Of a stretch of 64,000 nt of DNA, positions 7,639 through 16,048 are shown one piece after another; position 1 is the first letter of the stretch; every line of letters starts with the position of its first letter. Location of the stretch: contig CAVOYU010000005.1 in the NCBI GenBank assembly GCA_963700775.1, positions 1 through 64,000 on the forward strand. The letters run 5' to 3'. Source of the stretch: Thermohalobaculum sp963700775. GTDB lineage: Bacteria; Pseudomonadota; Alphaproteobacteria; Rhodobacterales; Rhodobacteraceae. A program made the position numbers and the translations under genes. The notes beneath the pieces were generated by a model. It was given only the letters and a program-made list of their open reading frames with translations, did no database searches and was not told the DNA's origin.

Positions 7639-8274
7639 TCATCCCTCGCACGGGTAGCGGGTCGCCGCCATGCTGGGGCGGGCATTCCATGCCGCCCACC
7701 AGGCGGCGAGGCGCGGGCGTTCCGCGAGCATCGCCGGGCCGGGGTCGGTACGGATGAAATAGGCCAGCACCGGGGCGAGGTACAGGTCGGCGTGGCTGGG
7801 CGCGGTGCCGACGAGGGCATCGCCGTCCCCCGCAAGCCCGGCGATCGTGTCGAGCACCGTGGCGGCGGTGGCGAGGCCGCGCTCGACCAAGGCCGGGTCG
7901 GACGTCTTGCCCTCCGCGGGCTTGCGCAGCTCGACATAGGTGTCCCAGACCATCGCTCGGTAGCCGTAGCCGTCGACGATGCCGGCGATCTGGTCCATGC
8001 GGGCGCGCCGGCGCGGGGCGTCCGGGATCAGGGAAACCGGGCCGAACTCAGGCTGCTCCAGATAGCGCAGGCAGGCGCCGGTCTCGTAGAGGGCGAAGCC
8101 GTCATGATCGAGCGAGGGGATCTTGCCGAAGGGATGGCGGGCGGTCTGCGCCTCGCGGTCGATGCCGAAGATGTCGGTCTCGACCCAGCGGTGATCGATG
8201 CCCTTCTCGGCCAGCGCCAGGCGCAGGATGCGGGAATAGACGCTGTAGGATGCGCCGTGGACGGTGAGCGTCAT
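7639..8274 (-). CDS. glutathione S-transferase family protein
   Basis: 211 residues with an N-terminal thioredoxin-like half (MTLTVHGASYSVYSRILRL...FGKIPSLDHDG and LYETGACLRYLE) and a C-terminal helical half ending WWAAWNARPSM. The Ser/Tyr near residues 9-14 is the likely glutathione-activating position. The gene lies six bases after cysK and overlaps nothing. Its place in a cysteine-synthesis operon suggests a link to thiol metabolism. The substrate is unknown. Confidence 0.88.
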   Translation of the reverse strand: MTLTVHGASYSVYSRILRLALAEKGIDHRWVETDIFGIDREAQTARHPFGKIPSLDHDGFALYETGACLRYLEQPEFGPVSLIPDAPRRRARMDQIAGIVDGYGYRAMVWDTYVELRKPAEGKTSDPALVERGLATAATVLDTIAGLAGDGDALVGTAPSHADLYLAPVLAYFIRTDPGPAMLAERPRLAAWWAAWNARPSMAATRYPCEG

Positions 8275-8280
8275 CGCCCT

Positions 8281-9234
8281 TTACACCCCGTCGAAAAGAG
8301 CGGTCGAAAGATACCGCTCGGCGAAGCTCGGCAGGATCACGACGATGCGCTTGCCCTCCATTTCCGGCCGCTCGGCGACCTCGATGGCTGCGGCGACGGC
8401 GGCGCCCGACGAGATACCTCCGGGGATGCCCTCGGTGCGGGCGAGCTGGCGGGCGGTCTCGAAGGCGGTCTCGTTGCCGATCGTCAGCACCTCGTCGATC
8501 AGCGAGGTGTCGAGGATCGGCGGGATGAAGTCGGCGCCGATGCCCTGGATCTTGTGCGGCCCGGCCTCGCCTCCGGAGAGCACCGGGCTGTCCTCGGGCT
8601 CGACCGCGACGATCCTCACGCCGGGCCGGCGCGCCTTCAGCACGCCGCCGACGCCGGTGATGGTGCCGCCCGTCCCGACCCCGGCGACGAAGACATCGAC
8701 CTCGCCGCCGGTGTCGACCCAGATCTCCTCGGCAGTCGTCTCGACATGGACCTGCGGGTTGGCCGGGTTCTCGAACTGTTGCGGGATCACCGCGCCCTCG
8801 ATCTCGGCGGCGAGCTTTTCGGCCATCCGGATCGCGCCCTCGATGCGCAGTTCGGCCGGGGTCAACTCGAGCCGGGCGCCGAGCAGCGCCAGCATCTTGC
8901 GCCGCTCGATCGACATCGAGTCGGGCATGCAGAGGATCACCTTGTAGCCCCGCGCCGCGCCGGCGAAGGCGAGCGCGATGCCGGTGTTGCCGGAGGTCGG
9001 CTCGATGATGGTGGCGCCCGGGCCGAGTTTCCCCGCCGCCTCCAGCGCATCGATCATCGCCACACCGATGCGGTCCTTGACGCTCCCGAGGGGGTTGAAG
9101 AACTCGAGCTTGCCGCAGATCTCGGCCTTAAGCCCCAGCGCGGCGCCGAGACGGCCGAGCCGGACCAGCGGCGTCGCGCCGAAAGTCTGGGTGATGTTGT
9201 CGTAGATCCGTCCGCGCGGCTCGGCCTTGTACAT
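8281..9234 (-). CDS. cysK: cysteine synthase A (O-acetylserine sulfhydrylase)
   Basis: A 317-residue PLP enzyme that makes cysteine from O-acetylserine and sulfide. The PLP lysine lies in NPLGSVKDRIG (about residue 53), the substrate loop in EPTSGNTGIA, and the phosphate-binding loop in GVGTGGTITGVG. The length is typical of CysK. It lies 36 bases downstream of an Rrf2-type repressor gene that probably controls it, followed closely by a GST and a ThiF-like gene. Confidence 0.95.
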   Translation of the reverse strand: MYKAEPRGRIYDNITQTFGATPLVRLGRLGAALGLKAEICGKLEFFNPLGSVKDRIGVAMIDALEAAGKLGPGATIIEPTSGNTGIALAFAGAARGYKVILCMPDSMSIERRKMLALLGARLELTPAELRIEGAIRMAEKLAAEIEGAVIPQQFENPANPQVHVETTAEEIWVDTGGEVDVFVAGVGTGGTITGVGGVLKARRPGVRIVAVEPEDSPVLSGGEAGPHKIQGIGADFIPPILDTSLIDEVLTIGNETAFETARQLARTEGIPGGISSGAAVAAAIEVAERPEMEGKRIVVILPSFAERYLSTALFDGV

Positions 9235-9270
9235 CTGGCTGGTCCTGTCCCCTCTCGCGCCCGGATCGGG

Positions 9271-9723
9271 TCAGATGTTGAAATCGGGTTTGAGCTTGGC
9301 CCCGTGGGCGATGCCGAGCTCGCGGGCGCGGCGGCACATGTCCTCCATGGTCACCTGATCGAGCCGCTCGAGAATCGCCTCGCGGGTCTCGTTCCAGAGC
9401 GGCGCCACCACCTTCTCGCCGAGCTCGGCCTGGCTGACCGGCTCGCCATCGGCCTCGGCATCGAGCTGGTCGACGATGCGGACCACGTCGCCGACGGTGA
9501 TGCGGCGCCGCTCGCGCGCAAGCGTGTAGCCGCCCTTCGGGCCGCGCACCCCCTTCAGCACCCCGTGATGCACGAGCTGCTGCATGACCTGCTCGAGATA
9601 GCGCTGCGGGATGCCCTGGCGCGCAGTGATGTCCTTCGACTGCACCGGGTCCGGGCGGGCGTTGTAGGCCACGTCGAGAACCGCCTCGAGCGCCAGCATG
9701 GTCTTGCGCGACAGTCTGAGCAT
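9271..9723 (-). CDS. Rrf2 family transcriptional regulator (CymR-like)
   Basis: A 150-residue winged-helix protein with Rrf2 features: LSRKTMLALEAVLDVAYNA, the recognition segment IPQRYLEQVMQQLVHHGVLKGVRGPKGGYTLAR, then a dimerisation helix. It lacks the three-cysteine iron-sulfur site of IscR, with only one Cys in the C-terminal part. That makes a CymR-type regulator of cysteine metabolism likelier, as does its place directly upstream of cysK. CymR can act through binding CysK. It lies 21 bases after dut. Confidence 0.88.
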   Translation of the reverse strand: MLRLSRKTMLALEAVLDVAYNARPDPVQSKDITARQGIPQRYLEQVMQQLVHHGVLKGVRGPKGGYTLARERRRITVGDVVRIVDQLDAEADGEPVSQAELGEKVVAPLWNETREAILERLDQVTMEDMCRRARELGIAHGAKLKPDFNI

Positions 9724-9744
9724 GCTCTCTCCGGGCCTCCCGCT

Positions 9745-10215
9745 TCAGCCGGTCCCGGTCGAACCGAAGCCGCCGGCACCGCGTCCAGTGCGGGGCAGCG
9801 CGGCGGCGGGTGCAAGGCGCGCCTGCACCACCGGGGCGACGACCATCTGGGCGATGCGGTCGCCGTGGCGGATCACCACGGTCTCGGGGCCGAGATTGAC
9901 CAGCAGCACCATGACCTCGCCGCGATAGTCGCAATCGATTGTGCCGGGGCTGTTGGCCAGCGTCACCCCGTGCCGCGCCGCGAGGCCGGAGCGCGGCCGC
10001 ACCTGGCCCTCGTAACCTGTCGGAATCGCCAGGGCGAGGCCGGTCGGCACGAGCACCCGGCCGAGGCTCGGAAGCTTGATCCCGGCGGCCCGGTCGGCCG
10101 GCATCAGCGATGCGCGCAGGTCCATCCCCGCCGCGCCTTCCGTCTCGTAGGCGGGCAACGGCAGGGCCGGGTCGTGATGCGGCAGCGTCGAGACGGCAAT
10201 CTCGGGGCCGCTCAT
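9745..10215 (-). CDS. dut: deoxyuridine 5'-triphosphate nucleotidohydrolase
   Basis: A 156-residue trimeric dUTPase that hydrolyses dUTP to dUMP, keeping uracil out of DNA and feeding dTMP synthesis. All five motifs are visible: AAGMDLRA, RPRSGLAARHG, GTIDCDYRGEV, GDRIAQMVV, and the C-terminal RGAGGFGSTG arm that closes the site. Its ATG overlaps the coaBC stop by four bases, a conserved coaBC-dut arrangement. Confidence 0.97.
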   Translation of the reverse strand: MSGPEIAVSTLPHHDPALPLPAYETEGAAGMDLRASLMPADRAAGIKLPSLGRVLVPTGLALAIPTGYEGQVRPRSGLAARHGVTLANSPGTIDCDYRGEVMVLLVNLGPETVVIRHGDRIAQMVVAPVVQARLAPAAALPRTGRGAGGFGSTGTG

Positions 10216-11462
10216 GCCACGCCCTCGCGGTGGAGCGCGTCGGCGATGCGCCCGGCGAGGCGGCGGGCCACCTCGGTCTTCGAGGCGCGCGGCCAGTTCT
10301 CCGCGCCCTCGGCGGTTACCAGCGTCACCGCATTCTCGGTTCCGCCCATGATTCCGGTCTCGGGGCGCACGTCGTTGGCAACGATCCAGTCGCAGCCCTT
10401 GCGGGTCCGCTTGGCGGTGGCGTTGGCGACCACGTCATCGGTCTCGGCGGCAAAGCCGACCACCAGCGCCGGGCGCTTGCCGGAGGGAAGCCCGGCGATG
10501 GTCTTCAGGATGTCCGGGTTCTCGGCCAGCTTCAGCGCCGGCACCTTGCCGGAGCCGTCCTTCTTGATCTTCGAGGCCGAGGCGCCGACCACCCGCCAGT
10601 CGGCGACGGCGGCGGCGAAAACGGCGGCGTCCGCCGGCAAGGCGGCCTTGACCGCCTCCAGCATCTCGCGCGCGGACTCGACATGGACGATCACCGGCCC
10701 GGCCGGCAGCGGCGCGGTGGCCGGACCGCTGACCAGGATGACCTCGGCGCCAAGAGCATGAAGCGCCGCGGCGATGGCCGATCCCTGAGCACCGGAGGAG
10801 CGGTTGGCGATGTAGCGCACCGGGTCGATCGGCTCGTGGGTGGGGCCGGAGGTGACGATCACCCGTCGCCCGGCGAGGCGTCCCGAGGCCGTCGCGGCAA
10901 ACTGCCCGGCGGGCGATCCGGACTTGCCGAGCCGCGCCACGATGGCGGCCAGGATCTCGTCCGGCTCGGCCATCCGCCCCGGCCCGAACTCGCCGCAGGC
11001 CATGTCGCCCGCATTCGGGCCGACCACGGCGACGCCGTCGGTCGTCAGCATGGTCAGGTTGCGCTGGGTTGCCGGGTGGAGCCACATCCGCACGTTCATG
11101 GCGGGCGCGACCAGCACCGGCGTGTCGGTGGCCATCAGGAGCGTCGAGGCGAGGTCGTCGGCATGGCCGTTCGCCATCTTCGCCATCAGGTCGGCGGTGG
11201 CCGGGGCCACCACCACCAGATCGGCCAGGCGAGAGAGCTGGATATGGCCCATCTCGGCCTCGTCGGTCAGGTCGAAGAGGGCGGTGTGGACCTTCGCCTC
11301 GGCCAGCGAGGAGACCGCGAGCGGGGTCACGAACTGCTCCGCCGCGCGGGTCAGCACAGGCGTCACCGCGCCACCCGCCTTGCGGACAAGCCGGATCAGC
11401 TCCAGGCATTTGTAGGCCGCGACGCCGCCGCCGATGATCAGAAGTATCCGCTTGCCCTGCAC
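10212..11462 (-). CDS. coaBC: bifunctional phosphopantothenoylcysteine decarboxylase / phosphopantothenate-cysteine ligase
   Basis: This enzyme carries out two steps of coenzyme A synthesis. The N-terminal flavoprotein CoaC half shows IGGGVAAYK, VVAPATADLMAKMA, VAPAMNVRMW and the catalytic cysteine in GDMACGEFGPGRM. The C-terminal CoaB half shows VTSGPTHEPIDPVRYIANRSSG and FAAAVADWR. I chose the GTG at 11462 (VQGKRILLIIGGG, 416 residues). An ATG at 11546 would add 28 residues with no CoaC homology. It overlaps dut by four bases. Confidence 0.95.
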   Translation of the reverse strand: MQGKRILLIIGGGVAAYKCLELIRLVRKAGGAVTPVLTRAAEQFVTPLAVSSLAEAKVHTALFDLTDEAEMGHIQLSRLADLVVVAPATADLMAKMANGHADDLASTLLMATDTPVLVAPAMNVRMWLHPATQRNLTMLTTDGVAVVGPNAGDMACGEFGPGRMAEPDEILAAIVARLGKSGSPAGQFAATASGRLAGRRVIVTSGPTHEPIDPVRYIANRSSGAQGSAIAAALHALGAEVILVSGPATAPLPAGPVIVHVESAREMLEAVKAALPADAAVFAAAVADWRVVGASASKIKKDGSGKVPALKLAENPDILKTIAGLPSGKRPALVVGFAAETDDVVANATAKRTRKGCDWIVANDVRPETGIMGGTENAVTLVTAEGAENWPRASKTEVARRLAGRIADALHREGVA

Positions 11463-11622
11463 GACCGGTCCCGCTCGTCTGTGCTGTCCGGGATTTGCCG
11501 GAAATCCCGCGCCGACACTGTAATATCTCAGGGCCGAGCATTTCAACTGCGGGCTGCGCCGAAATCGCGGCCGATCACGAGAATGCGCACGAGATCGTGA
11601 GCGAGATCCGGAACGGGGCCGT

Positions 11623-12498
11623 TCAGCCGACCTCGATCACCGTGATCTCCGGCGGCACGCCGAAACGGATCGGCAAAATGGAGCAGCCAAGCCCGCCCGA
11701 GATCACGATGTCTCGCCGACCCTCGCGCACATGGCCATAGGCGTAGCGGTTGCCGAAGCGCGAAGGCACCACCGGCGAATGACCGAAGAGCCGCACCTGG
11801 CCGCCATGGGTATGGCCGCTGAGGGTCAGGGCGATGCGCTCGGGCACCAGCGGGAAGATGTCGGGCTCGTGGGCGAGCAGGATCGCGGGGGCGTCGTCGG
11901 TGATCTGCGCCAGGGTGCCGGGGAGGTCGTCGACGCCGCCGAAACCGCGGCGGGGGAAGGCGAGCTGGTCACCGAGGCCGAGGAGCCAGAACGGCGCCGC
12001 GCCGCCCTCGATGCGGAGCGCGCGATTCTCCATGACCGGCAGCCCGGCCGCCTCGAAGGCGCGGTGGGCCTCGGTCGGGCCGGCGCCGCGGTCCTGGGCC
12101 TCGCGATCATGCCACCAGTCGTGGTTGCCGAGGATTGTGTGGACGCCGAGGGGAGCTTGGAGCCGGGCCAGCGTCCGCGCCGTGTCGGCGAGCGGCACCC
12201 TGCTTGTGACGAAGCGGTGCCCGGCCTCGTAGTCGCCGAGCAGCGCGATCAGGTCGCCGCCAAGGCCGTTCGCCCGGTCGACCACCCGCTCGAGCCGCGA
12301 CAGCGGCATGTGGGGCGCGCCCATATGTGGGTCGGCGACGGCGACGATCCTGAGCCGGTGGCCCCGGGGCCAGAGCGGCGGCTCGATCCGGTGGGTCGCG
12401 ACCCGGAGCCTGAACCCGGGCTCGATTGCCAGGGCATAGGCCGCGGTCGCTAAGCCGAGCCCCGCCATCCAGCGCAGGAACTGGCGGCGGGTGATCAT
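11623..12498 (-). CDS. Tat-exported metallophosphoesterase
   Basis: A 291-residue calcineurin-like phosphoesterase with all metal-binding blocks: VAVADPHMG, LLGDYEAGH, ILGNHDWW, LLAHEPD and LSGHTHGGQ. The N-terminus MITRRQFLRWMAGLGLATAAYALA has a twin-arginine motif and a hydrophobic stretch, so it is probably exported by Tat or held at the periplasmic face. It resembles YkuE/YaeI-type enzymes, some of which hydrolyse UDP-diacylglucosamine; the substrate here is not certain. The start follows GGAGGCTCCCGG. Confidence 0.9.
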   Translation of the reverse strand: MITRRQFLRWMAGLGLATAAYALAIEPGFRLRVATHRIEPPLWPRGHRLRIVAVADPHMGAPHMPLSRLERVVDRANGLGGDLIALLGDYEAGHRFVTSRVPLADTARTLARLQAPLGVHTILGNHDWWHDREAQDRGAGPTEAHRAFEAAGLPVMENRALRIEGGAAPFWLLGLGDQLAFPRRGFGGVDDLPGTLAQITDDAPAILLAHEPDIFPLVPERIALTLSGHTHGGQVRLFGHSPVVPSRFGNRYAYGHVREGRRDIVISGGLGCSILPIRFGVPPEITVIEVG

Positions 12499-12593
12499 CC
12501 GGGAGCCTCCGGGATACTGTCCGGTATCATGGGAAGGTGGTAGCGCGGCCGGATGGCAGAACTTTGGCCTTGCGGCAGGTCTGACGTGGCGGG

Positions 12594-14144
12594 CTAAAGC
12601 GTCAGCGCGGCCCAGGCCAGCACCGCGCCGGCGGCGAGCCCGGCGGCGCCCCAGATCCAGGGGTGCGGGCCCGCCGGATCGCCGCCGGCGCCCTTGCCGC
12701 CGCTCCGCCTCGTGCGGGCTTCCTCGGCCAGCAGCACCATTTCCTGCGCCAGCCCCGGCAGCCTCGGGCCGAGGCGGGCCAGAACTTTCACCGTCTGGCC
12801 AATGTCGCGGGCCATCTGTGACGGGCCGAGATTCTCGCGGATCCAGTCCTCGACCACGGGCTTGGCCGCCTCCCACATGTTGCAGTGGGGGTCGAGGGTG
12901 CGGGCGACGCCCTCGGCAACCACCATGGTCCGCTGCAGCAGGATCAGCTCGGTGCGGGTCTCCATGCCGAAGCGCTCGGAGGTCTCGAGCAGGTAGGCCA
13001 GCAGCCGGGCCATGGAGATCGACGAGACCTCCTGGCCGTGGATCGGCTCGGCGATCGAGCGGAGCGACTGGGCGAAGGCCTCGACATCCCGGTCGGCGGG
13101 CACATAGCCGGCCTCGAAATGCACCTCGGCGCCGCGGCGGTAGTCGCGGGTGATGAAGGAATAGAGGATCTCGGCATAGTGCCGCCGGGTGATCGGGTCG
13201 AGCCTGCCCATAATACCGAAGTCGAGCATGATCAGGGTGCCGTCCGGCGCGATCCGCAGGTTGCCCTGGTGCATGTCGGCGTGGAAGTAGCCGTCGCGGA
13301 GCGCGTGGCGCAGGAACACCCGGATAAGCCGCGCGGCGATCTCGGTCAGGTCGAGCCCGGCGGCGGCGAGCGGTCCCGGCTCGACCGGCAGGCCATCGAC
13401 CCATTCAAGCGTCAGCACCCGGCGCGAGGTGCCGGGCCAGTAGACCTCGGGCACGTGCAGCCGGTCGTCGGCGCGGGCGTTGTCGCGGTACTCGCTGGCA
13501 GCCGCCGCCTCGAGCCGCAGGTCGAGCTCGGTGTTCACCACCCCTTCGAAATGGGCCACCACGGCCGAGGGTCGGAGCCGGCGCGAGCCCGGCACGATCC
13601 GCTCGACCAACCCGGAAATGAAATAGAAGGCGGCAATGTCGCGGCGGAACTGGCGGCGCACGCCGGGCCTCAGCACCTTGACCGCCACCGGCTGGCCGGT
13701 CGGCTTCCAGACCGCCGGATGCACCTGGGCGATCGAGGCCGCGGCCACCGGCTCGCCGAGATCGCCGATCAGCTCCCACGCCCGGGCGCCAAGCTCGTCC
13801 GCGATCGACTCGCGGGCCTGGGCGGTCGGGAACGGGGTCAGCCGGTCCTGCAGGAACCGGAGCTGGTCGCCGAGCTCGCGGCCGGTGACGTCGGGCCGGG
13901 TCGAGAGCACCTGGCCGAACTTTACATAGGCCGGGCCCATCGCCTGCAGGGCGCGGGGCAGCGGCGGCAGGTCCGGGTTGCCGGGCCGCCCGAACATGCC
14001 GAAGGGCCAGGCGAAGGCGCGGAGCGCGATCCGCGGCCAGCCGCGGATCTCGAAGGCGTCCAGGATCGCCACCATGGCGCCGGTCCGCTCGAAGGTGGCA
14101 CCGGTGCGGAAGAGGCGCCAGAGATGCGAGAGCGCGCTGAACAT
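12594..14144 (-). CDS. ubiB: UbiB-family ubiquinone biosynthesis kinase-like protein
   Basis: A 516-residue ABC1/ADCK-family protein needed for aerobic ubiquinone synthesis. The atypical kinase core shows the family KxGQ motif (YVKFGQVLSTRPDV), AAASIAQVHPA, VAVKVLRPG, the catalytic YFHADMHQGNL and the metal-binding LDFGIMGRL. The C-terminus carries one clear hydrophobic segment (IWGAAGLAAGAVLAWAAL), anchoring it to the inner membrane. It starts five bases after ubiE, and the ubiE-ubiB order is conserved in many proteobacteria. Confidence 0.96.
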   Translation of the reverse strand: MFSALSHLWRLFRTGATFERTGAMVAILDAFEIRGWPRIALRAFAWPFGMFGRPGNPDLPPLPRALQAMGPAYVKFGQVLSTRPDVTGRELGDQLRFLQDRLTPFPTAQARESIADELGARAWELIGDLGEPVAAASIAQVHPAVWKPTGQPVAVKVLRPGVRRQFRRDIAAFYFISGLVERIVPGSRRLRPSAVVAHFEGVVNTELDLRLEAAAASEYRDNARADDRLHVPEVYWPGTSRRVLTLEWVDGLPVEPGPLAAAGLDLTEIAARLIRVFLRHALRDGYFHADMHQGNLRIAPDGTLIMLDFGIMGRLDPITRRHYAEILYSFITRDYRRGAEVHFEAGYVPADRDVEAFAQSLRSIAEPIHGQEVSSISMARLLAYLLETSERFGMETRTELILLQRTMVVAEGVARTLDPHCNMWEAAKPVVEDWIRENLGPSQMARDIGQTVKVLARLGPRLPGLAQEMVLLAEEARTRRSGGKGAGGDPAGPHPWIWGAAGLAAGAVLAWAALTL

Positions 14145-14148
14145 GCGC

Positions 14149-14904
14149 CTAGAGCCGCCAGCCGGAATGGAGCGCCGCGACGCCCATCGAGAGGTTGCGG
14201 TGCTTCACCTGGCCGAATCCCGCCTCGCGGATCATCGTCGCGAAGCGCTCCTGATCCGGGAACCTGCGGATCGACTCGACCAGATACCGGTAGCTGTCGC
14301 GGTCGCCGGTCACCGCCTGGCCCATGGGCGGGATGACGTTGAAGGAATAGCGGTCGTAGAGCCATTCGAGGCCGGAATTGGTCACCCGGCTGAACTCGAG
14401 GCACAGGAACCGGCCGCCGGGCCTCAGCACCCGGTACGCCTCGCTGAGCGCATCCTCGATCCGGGTCACGTTGCGAATGCCGAACGCGATGGTGCAGGCG
14501 TCGAAGCTGCGCTCGGCGAAGGGGAGGTGCATTGCGTCGCCGCAGACCCAGTCGATACTTGCGACGCCCTGCGTCTCGGCCCTGCGCATGCCCTCGTCGA
14601 GCATCGCCTGGGTCATGTCGCAGACGGTCACGTGGCCCTCGCCCCTCAGCCGCTTGAGGACGCGGAAGGCGATGTCGCCGGTGCCGCCGGCGACGTCGAG
14701 CAGATGCATGCCGGGCCGTGGCGCCAGCCAGTCGACCAGCGCCTCCTTCCAGAGGCGGTGCATGCCACCCGACATCAGATCGTTCATCAGGTCGTAGCGG
14801 CGGGCCACCGACGAGAATACCCCATGCACCATCCCGGCCTTCTCGGCCTCGGGCACGGTGCGGAACCCGAAATGGGTTTCGGCGGAAGGGGGCTCGTCGG
14901 TCAT
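14149..14904 (-). CDS. ubiE: ubiquinone/menaquinone biosynthesis C-methyltransferase
   Basis: A 251-residue SAM-dependent methyltransferase acting on the quinone ring (2-polyprenyl-6-methoxy-1,4-benzoquinol). Seen: FGFRTVPEAEKAGMVHGVFSSVARRYDLMNDLMS, the SAM site LLDVAGGTGDIAFRVL, and the UbiE signatures FGIRNVTRIEDALSEAYRVLRPGG and YLVESIRRFP. The ATG at 14904 gives the normal length; the longer upstream reading is not family sequence. It is divergent from mutM with about 67 bases between the starts. Confidence 0.97.
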   Translation of the reverse strand: MTDEPPSAETHFGFRTVPEAEKAGMVHGVFSSVARRYDLMNDLMSGGMHRLWKEALVDWLAPRPGMHLLDVAGGTGDIAFRVLKRLRGEGHVTVCDMTQAMLDEGMRRAETQGVASIDWVCGDAMHLPFAERSFDACTIAFGIRNVTRIEDALSEAYRVLRPGGRFLCLEFSRVTNSGLEWLYDRYSFNVIPPMGQAVTGDRDSYRYLVESIRRFPDQERFATMIREAGFGQVKHRNLSMGVAALHSGWRL

Positions 14905-14971
14905 GGCCCGCCTAAATAGCGCGGGGCCGGACTTCATGCTATGGCGCTTTTCGTCTCTGCGAGGTTTTGCG

Positions 14972-15838
14972 ATGCCCGAGCTGCCCGAAGTCGAGACCGT
15001 CCGCCGCGGGCTGGAGCCCGTGCTCGCCGGCCGCGTGCTGGCCCATGTCGACCAGCGTCGGCCGGACCTGCGCTGGCCGCTGCCCGAACGCTTCGCCGAG
15101 CGGCTGGCAGGGCGGCGCGTGACGGGGCTCGGGCGGCGGTCGAAATATATGCTGATCGGGCTGGAGGCGGACGATCGATCGCCCGAGGAAACCTGGATCG
15201 TGCATCTCGGGATGTCCGGCCGCATCCTGGTCAGCGGCGCGATGCTGGGCGAGTTCCACCATGCGGCGCCCGGGCCCGGCAAGCACGATCATGTCATCGT
15301 CACTACCGACCGGGGCGACGTGGTCACCTATAACGACGCGCGGCGCTTCGGCGCTATGGACCTCTGGCCGACCGCCGGGCTGGAGGCGCATCCGCTGCTG
15401 GCGGGGCTGGGGCCCGAGCCGCTTGGGAACGCGTTCAGCGGGACGGCGCTGGCAGCGGCCTTCGCGGGCAAGCGGGCGCCGGTCAAGGCGGCACTGCTGG
15501 ACCAGCGGGTGGTGGCGGGTCTGGGCAACATCTATGTCTGCGAGGCGCTGCACCGGGCCGGGATCAGCCCCAAGCGGCTCGCCGGCTCGCTGTCGCGGAA
15601 TTGGATCGAGCGGCTGGCCGGCGAGGTGGTGTCGACCCTGAACGATGCCATCGCCGCCGGGGGGTCGAGCTTGCGCGACTACCGGCAGGCGGATGGCGAG
15701 CTCGGCTATTTCCAGCACTCTTTCCGGGTCTACGACCGCGAGGGCGCCGCCTGCCCGACGGAGGGCTGCCACGGCACCGTGCGCCGCATCGTCCAGTCGG
15801 GCCGCTCGACCTTCTTCTGCCCGAAATGCCAGCGCTGA
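14972..15838 (+). CDS. mutM: formamidopyrimidine-DNA glycosylase
   Basis: A 288-residue base-excision-repair enzyme that removes 8-oxoguanine and FaPy lesions and cleaves the strand. The N-terminal catalytic PELPEVETVRRG is exact (Pro2, Glu3), the conserved lysine lies in RRSKYMLIGL, the H2TH domain shows GLGNIYVCEALHRAGI, and the zinc finger is CPTEGC...FFCPKC at the C-terminus. In related genomes mutM is usually followed directly by echA and rpsT; here a cyclase gene lies between. Confidence 0.97.
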   Translation: MPELPEVETVRRGLEPVLAGRVLAHVDQRRPDLRWPLPERFAERLAGRRVTGLGRRSKYMLIGLEADDRSPEETWIVHLGMSGRILVSGAMLGEFHHAAPGPGKHDHVIVTTDRGDVVTYNDARRFGAMDLWPTAGLEAHPLLAGLGPEPLGNAFSGTALAAAFAGKRAPVKAALLDQRVVAGLGNIYVCEALHRAGISPKRLAGSLSRNWIERLAGEVVSTLNDAIAAGGSSLRDYRQADGELGYFQHSFRVYDREGAACPTEGCHGTVRRIVQSGRSTFFCPKCQR

Positions 15839-16048
15839 GTATCAGGTGCATGGTCGGCGTCTCTCCGCCATGGGAGTGCGCCAATCAGGTTGCCGTCGCC
15901 AGGCCCTCTGCCGAATGATCGCACGGCGCGCACCACGATCCCGCTGCCGTCTGCCGGGAGCCATGGAGCCGGCTGTAGCAATCAGGCGGCAGGGAATATC
16001 GCGCAAAATCCGCCGGCCGGGCGTGCCGCCAGGCCCGGAAGCCCACCC

